Shown: positions 58,521-64,000 of the stretch, one piece after another
Layout of the letters: each line of letters begins with the position of its first letter
How positions within the stretch are numbered: the first letter of the stretch is position 1
Source: Isoetes taiwanensis
Lineage: Eukaryota > Streptophyta > Lycopodiopsida > Isoetales > Isoetaceae
Length of the DNA: 64,000 bases
Direction: 5' to 3'
Assembly: GCA_021234155.1 (NCBI GenBank)
Contig: JAJEKV010000099.1
Span: forward strand, 62,001 to 126,000
The notes under the pieces: model-generated
Seen by the model: the letters and a program-made list of their open reading frames with translations, nothing else
The model's database searches: none
Told to the model about the DNA's origin: nothing
Translations under genes and position numbers: made by a program

Positions 58521-61400
58521 GAGGGAAATGGGTAAAGATTGGCTCTGCCACGACCGAGGAGTTTCTAAGAATGGCTGAATTATCAATATGCTGTGAAGGT
58601 CCAAAATATTCGTTTTCCTTCATTTTTGTATTATTATCGGAACAAATGGGTCGAGGCAATATTATTAGAACACAAAGAATTGAGCAAAACACTTTTATAA
58701 AATTACCATTAATCATTAGAGGAAATTTGAGATCTCATTTCATCCCCATAGAATCCTCAATGGAATGGCTACCCTCTAATGCTTGCAATTAATGCGGCAC
58801 CAACAACCTTCATTAACATGGAAACTTTCCCATAACTTTTGATCCACTTGTCAAAAATATTTGCGGCGTTTATTGCATTAGATGCGGAATAGAAAGATGC
58901 TTTCCAATGATATATGGTTATAATGTATTTTCAATATGGTCATATGCGCGTTTAACCTTAAAAAAATATGATTTTTGCTTATTTCTTATATATTTATAAG
59001 TAAAAAGTCTTATGAATGGCTTATCACTAGATAGATTTTGTGAGAAGACGAACCGTTGCTTACAAAAGTTTTTGAATCAATGTTTTGGATCAAAGTTATA
59101 ATGAAAAAATGATACTAGAGAAGTTAGTTAGCATTTTGCATTAATTCTGTTTGCCACATATCTTGGAATGAGATATCACTTTGGAGCTCTTCTCTTATTG
59201 GGCCGGTTTAAAAGGCGACATAGCATTTTAAGCATCCTTAATGGGACAAATGTGATCTCATTTTCCTCTAATGCTTGTCGTGCTGCCATGATGAACGAGA
59301 AGATTTGACACTTGTTCCGAAGCTTTCATTTTATTTTTATCCATATTCCTTTCTTTAATGTTGATCACCGATTCTGGCTGATCACAATTTCCGCCAATCA
59401 ATGGGATGGGAAATGAACCATTCATGCGTGATTTTATGATGGAAGGCTTCTGGCGGGAGAATTTTGGTAGGTCTTGTAATCCATCTCACTTCTTTAAAGG
59501 GCTCTATAGCAAATGAGGGCACGCTCTTGAAACCTTCAGAAAGTTTATTATGACGCGATCATGTCACTTCCTTTGAAATCGACTGACCAAAAAGAGGTCT
59601 TTTGGATTTTCAGCCAAGGTCTTGATTCCTCGGCTAAGTTACGGTTGCTTGCAACATATCCATCATTGATCTTCTAAAATTTGATTTTTAAAGGCGCAGC
59701 AATCTTCCCTTGGAGTGCCCACTTTGTTTTGCTTTCACGATTAGTTAGTAGAGGAGGATGATGTCCATTTTCACGAATTTTTACGGAAGCATTTGCTAAA
59801 CCAAATCCCTATCGTAGCCTTCCCCTCCTTATATTGATTCTCGAGCCTTTGCATTTCAATTTCTTGAGACTAAGATTTGTTCTTCTTTTTGCAACCCCTT
59901 ACAATTCCTTGTTGCTTCTTGTTGCTCTTTGATAATATCAAGAGCGGCCTTCAACTCTTTCATTTTTGATCCAATTTGGGTCCTTTTATCATCGAAACGA
60001 AATTTGATCCAAATTTGGATGACCCGAAGAGGATGTCGGTGTCTTTATATTTAAAGATTCCCTTTTTTGAAGAAGAAGAGGCCTCCAACTGCAATTGTAT
60101 TGGTAGTTCCCTTGGATTTCATGGTGCAAAGGAAAGAACACGGCCCTTGAGAGAGAAGGAAGAGGGCGGATCAGGAGAACTAAAGGACGAGATAAAAAAG
60201 GCAACAAAGGAGAATTTGAACCTAACCAATAAAGGGAAAAGAGAAAATAGGAAAAGAAAGGCGGAAGAAAGGAAAAAAGAGGGAAAGCTGCCTTCTTATG
60301 CTAATTAAAGCCGAGAGGCGTGCAGAAGCTGAGACTATAGAGATCTAGCATAGAGTGGCCCAGCCAATTCAAATCAAGCCTGAAAGAAAGAAGGAAGTAA
60401 GCGGTTAAACTAGATAATAATAAGGGGATCACTTGAAGGTAACCATAGGCGAAGGCGGGATCTAATTAAGCCACCCCAAACCTCAAGCGATAATTCCAAG
60501 ATCAGAAAAACTTACGCGGCCCGAGTGGTAGATAGGTTCCACCCCAAAATCTGCGAGGGGACTTGAAAAGAAAAGATTCACCGTAAATCTGTTGCCTGAC
60601 AAAAATGGTTGGGAGTTGTGCCTTTGTCACCACGAGGAGCCGACTCTGTCGAGAAGCAAGGATCTTTGAGGAAGTACTTGTTAAAAAACTCAACATCTAA
60701 CTGCCAAAACCTAGTTTAGAGCGAGATTCAACAGCCAAAGCGACAAGATTTTCAATAGCACGGATGGTTCTCTCATGTACCCTTTGGGGAGTGACCACAA
60801 AACCCGGCCCTTGGAGAATAGCCGAACCAAAACCCCTCATCCATCAGGTCAGGTGGTGCCACAGATCCCAAAGTATTTGGAGAAGCCTTCTGAGAACATC
60901 CTCCTCCTCCAATTCGAAATGTCCTCATTACAATGCTATAATAAAGCTCATTTTATAAGCCTGGCCTTCTAACTTAGGGTTACAACATGATTCCATCCAA
61001 CAGAGAATTGTAGTTTAGGTTTGGGGAGAGGATGTAAAACGTCGGGCAGAGGTTGAGAAAGAGAGATAAACCGTGGGATAACTATCAGCTGATTGAGCGG
61101 ACAATTTGGTTGGAAGAAATTCTTAGGCATCCCGGAAGGATTCTTGACCGCTACTCCTCATCTCCTTAGTATTTGCTCCGCGATTTGAGTCCAGGCTGAG
61201 GCATATTGCTGTAGTGGGAATCAAAAAGCAATAGCAGTTTCAATTTTTAAGGAGGCACTTACGGTGAAAAGGCGCCGCCCAGTCTGATGGAATCACCCTT
61301 AAGTGCATCGAACGCTGAGACCATAGTCTTGGAGTTTTTCATACAAGAGATTCCTAGAAGTGAGATATCCACGTCCGTTATCACCAGTCCAGCAACGTGG
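58521..61400. other. Spacer with weak minus-strand coding traces
   Basis: A minus frame near 59990-59830 begins MKELKAALDIIKEQQEATRN, coiled-coil-like, perhaps a Gag fragment. Another near 60840-60700 gives GSAILQGPGFVVTPQRVHER. Neither was assigned to a family. The 5' part has poly-purine coding-like stretches at 60120-60300. Confidence 0.35.
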
Positions 61401-61552
61401 CGCATAGAGGTAGAAAGGAAACCCTAGAAAAGAAGCTCTCGCCTCTTCCATTGGCTCAAGGCTCTCTGCACATTTCCTTTCTTTCTCCTCAAGAATTCTT
61501 GTTCGGCATTTGACTTCCGCTGCCTCAGCTCGAGGAATCGCGCTATCAGGTA
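61400..61552 (+). promoter_or_regulatory. Leader and first splice donor of the NFX1-like gene
   Basis: AAACCCTAGA (telo-box-like) near 61421 is followed by a pyrimidine-rich leader and ATCAG before GTAATT (donor GT at 61550-61551). A pyrimidine stretch and GGCAG acceptor near 61798-61803 would end the intron, so the ATG at 61796 may be intronic and the first exonic ATG would be at 61835. Confidence 0.45.
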
Positions 61553-61795
61553 ATTTTACCCGTTCGTCGTACAGAACAATTTTGAAATAATTTCATACTG
61601 TAAACCGCTGCCTCCCATGTTTTGAAATGCATTCTAAGTCGCGGTTGAATGCAAATTAAATGAATTTTTCTTCTAGCGTGATATTCTTTTCCCATAAGCT
61701 TCGTGGCTGATCCATATAAATCAACAGATTGCTATCAGAAAAGTTTCCTCCAACATGGATTATACAGCAAATACTAAAGGCTTTCTTTTTCATTA

Positions 61796-64000
61796 ATGGC
61801 AGCCTGTTTCAAGCCCAGAATTCTGAAAGAAGGGATGAAGGAGAAAAGAAAAGAATCGCGAGCCAGTTTCTCTGGTAGTAATACCAGAGAGAGCAATTAT
61901 TCGCATAGATCACAAAATTTGAAGACTTACTTGCGGTCAAAAGGAGTCAGGCCAAGGCACAAAATCTTGGCCGAGGATAGAGGTCATGACCAATGGAGGG
62001 CCAGGGGATGGGTGCCAGATGATAGGTTATATAAGCGGCATTGACGCATCATTTATTGATAACAATGGAAATAAGAACCTTGATACGAAAATCCATGCCA
62101 CAACAGAAGCTAGAGTAAACATTCATGGGACAATATGCGCATCAAACTCCTCAACAAGCAAGTTGGAAGGTGGTGATAATTTGGACGCACAGGTATTACT
62201 TAATGATAGTATACTTTCAAATGGGGAAATGAGGGACAAAAGAACTTGAAAGCCATAGTAGGTTCAAAGGAGGGAACAGAGCAAGATTTTGACAGAAGGA
62301 ACCATTGGAGCCTGTTGGAGTCAGGAAAAAATTCTGTACGTGAGGAAAGCCCAAGTTATTGTGAGCAAAACAATGGAGTTTCCTGCACTGGTGAGAGTGC
62401 AGACCAGTCTATCAAATCTCTTTTCGACCAGAATATTCAGAGATTGGGAACTCTTTCTATTGATGGCAGGGTTCAAAGGAGACATGGTTCTGAAAACATA
62501 AGATGAAAAATGGAATTGTCAACTTGAAAGAGCAGGTAGTGCCTCAGCTACTTCAGGAGCTTGTGGAGAAGCTCTTGAGAGGAAATATTGAATGCATGAT
62601 TTGCTATGATATAATAGGGCGTGCTGCAGCTATATGGTCTTGCTCAGGTTGTTATTCTATATTTCACCTTAATTGCATCAGGAAATGGGCAAAGGCTCCT
62701 ACATCTTCAGATCTTTCAGCTCAAGAAGTAATGCATGAAGGAAGCTGGTGATTGCCCTGGATGCCAAGCAGTGCAGCATATTCCTGCAAATGAACTTAAA
62801 TATGAGTGCTTTTGTGGCGAGGTGGTTGACCACCTGTAGGCCATTATCTTACTCCCACATTCATGTGGTGGTCCCTATGAGAAGGGTCTTGACAGCGAGA
62901 ACAGGGGGTGTAAACATGTTTGTACCTTCAATGCCATCAGGACCTTGCCTCCTGTCTTGCCTTTGCCCCACCTCAATCTTGTTCTTGTGGAAAATCTAGT
63001 TTCATTAGCGGTGTTCTGAACTGAACAGTGAAAGTATCAGCTGTGGAAATACATGTGGACTAGGGCAGTCATGTGGAAGACATTTTGTGAAAATGTTTGC
63101 CATGAACATACATGTAGTGTGCTCTAAAATTTTGACTGCAAAATGTTTTTGTGGAAGGAAAGTGGACATGATGGAAGTGTGAGGTGAAGTTTCTCTTAAA
63201 GGTGCAATTGACTGGACTATTGGGGTTTTTCATGTAATGGAACATGTTCAAAATTTTTATCTTGTGGGAACCATAATTGCATGGAGATAGATGCCATCCA
63301 GGGCTGCTTAATGGGGATTATAAGCTTTCCCCAACATATCAACATACTTGTCCTGTAATGGGAAAGACGTTAAGAACTTGGAAATGTAAAGAAAAAGCTG
63401 TCTCGATCCACTACCAACCTGTGGATTGACCTGTAGCAGGTTACTGCCATGCAATAAGCATTCTTGCCAAGATAAGTGTCATTTGGGTCCTTGTCCACCT
63501 TGCATAATTCAGTTGAACAGAGATGCGATGTGGATTATCATCCTGAGGGTACAATGTCATATATGGCTCAAGGGGTGTGCATGGCGAAGGTGCATTTCTT
63601 TGTGAGGGAGGAAGTGTGGGAAGAAGAAAAGAGGTGTGGTAGGCATAGATGTAATAGTAGATGCTGTCCAGCTCCAGGAATGGATGAGTTTGCTGCGATC
63701 CCGTTTGTGTGCTTCTTTGTGGCAAAAAAATTGAGATGTGGCAGGCATACATGTAATGAGCTATGCCACACTGGTCAATGCCCCCATGCATGGAATCTTC
63801 TTTTACTGAGCTATCTTGTGCCTGTGGAAGGACAATTATTCCTCCCTGTTCCATGTGGAACTCCACTTCCTTCTTGCGAGTACCCTTGCTCCCATTCCTC
63901 CAGGCCTGTGAACATACAGCAACACATCCTTGCCGCTTTGGAATTTGCCCTTGCTCCACCCTATAGCCAAAAGTGTGTAGCAGGTGAGGGATCATGTGAT
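61796..64000 (+). pseudogene. NFX1-like zinc-finger protein (NFXL1 type), frameshifted, 3' end outside window
   Basis: NFXL1 proteins are nuclear regulators of stress and growth with a RING-CH-like finger and many NFX1 fingers. A Ser/Asn-rich N-terminus runs in shifting frames from about 61835. The frame 62503-62751 has IECMICYDIIGRAAAIWSCS and CYSIFHLNCIRKWAKAPTS, the characteristic N-terminal finger, then CPGCQAVQ one frame over. NFX1 fingers follow: CGNTCGLGQSCGRHFCENVCH (in pieces) near 63040, SCGNHNCMEICHPG near 63270, TCGLTCSRLLPCNKHSCQDKC and HLGPCPPC near 63420, RCGRHTCNELCHTGQCPPC near 63733 and CACGRTIIPP. At least six frame changes or stops occur, so this copy looks dead. The leader intron argues against a processed copy. 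Confidence 0.85.

Noticed and set aside
63441-63995. 184-codon minus-strand frame
   Set aside because: It is antisense to NFX1 fingers clearly readable on the plus strand, so it is a shadow.
1-64000. tRNA or rRNA genes
   Set aside because: Initiator tRNA-Met complementary sequences occur only as 12-base retrotransposon primer sites. No complete cloverleaf or rRNA block was recognised.

Overview
This is a nuclear segment of a land plant genome. It carries GT-AG spliced genes with short introns, a peroxisomal acyl-activating enzyme of the plant AAE17/AAE18 type, a plant-type CTD phosphatase, PPR and LRR genes, telo-box promoter motifs, and LTR retrotransposons primed by initiator tRNA-Met (primer site TGGTATCAGAGC). 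The high load of decayed retroelements and the style of the PPR protein fit a fern or other seed-free plant, but the species cannot be fixed from sequence alone.

Layout, left to right. 1-2016 holds a Ty1/copia element on the minus strand, broken by two short frame-shifting tandem duplications. 2640-3603 holds a small two-exon gene of unknown function with a telo-box promoter and a partial duplication of its first exon. 3738-4321 is a hAT-type MITE with 12-bp terminal inverted repeats and an 8-bp target duplication. 6780-7228 is a LINE 3' end. 7827-18857 is an 11-kb LTR retrotransposon with matching LTRs, primer site, polypurine tract and 5-bp target duplication but no recognisable gag or pol. 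Its leader contains five copies of a covarying hairpin. 20527 to about 21000 is another copia 5' end on the minus strand.

The best gene lies at 23364-28704: 14 exons encode an intact 739-residue AAE17/18-like acyl-CoA synthetase ending in SRL, a peroxisomal targeting signal. 28857-40069 is mostly repeats, weak PPR remnants and unexplained AT-rich DNA. A single-exon FCP1/CPL4-like phosphatase lies on the minus strand at 40070-41329. Its 3' end is duplicated downstream and its upstream flank carries three tandem duplications. A PPR pseudogene (41800-43351) and an LRR pseudogene (43694-45590, minus) follow.

From 46 kb on, transposon debris dominates: Ty3/gypsy integrase (plus), a hairpin foldback element at 47439-47585, a hAT transposase pseudogene, a split Ty3/gypsy pol on the minus strand, a 910-bp PIF/Harbinger (Tourist-like) MITE at 57165-58074 and a DUF4283-like fragment. 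The window ends inside an NFX1-like zinc-finger pseudogene (about 61835-64000).

Only two genes look fully functional, AAE17/18-like and CPL4-like; the small gene at 3159 is a plausible third. There is no operon logic. The unifying feature is repeated local tandem duplication together with nested mobile elements. The most unusual signal is the hairpin array in the retrotransposon leader.
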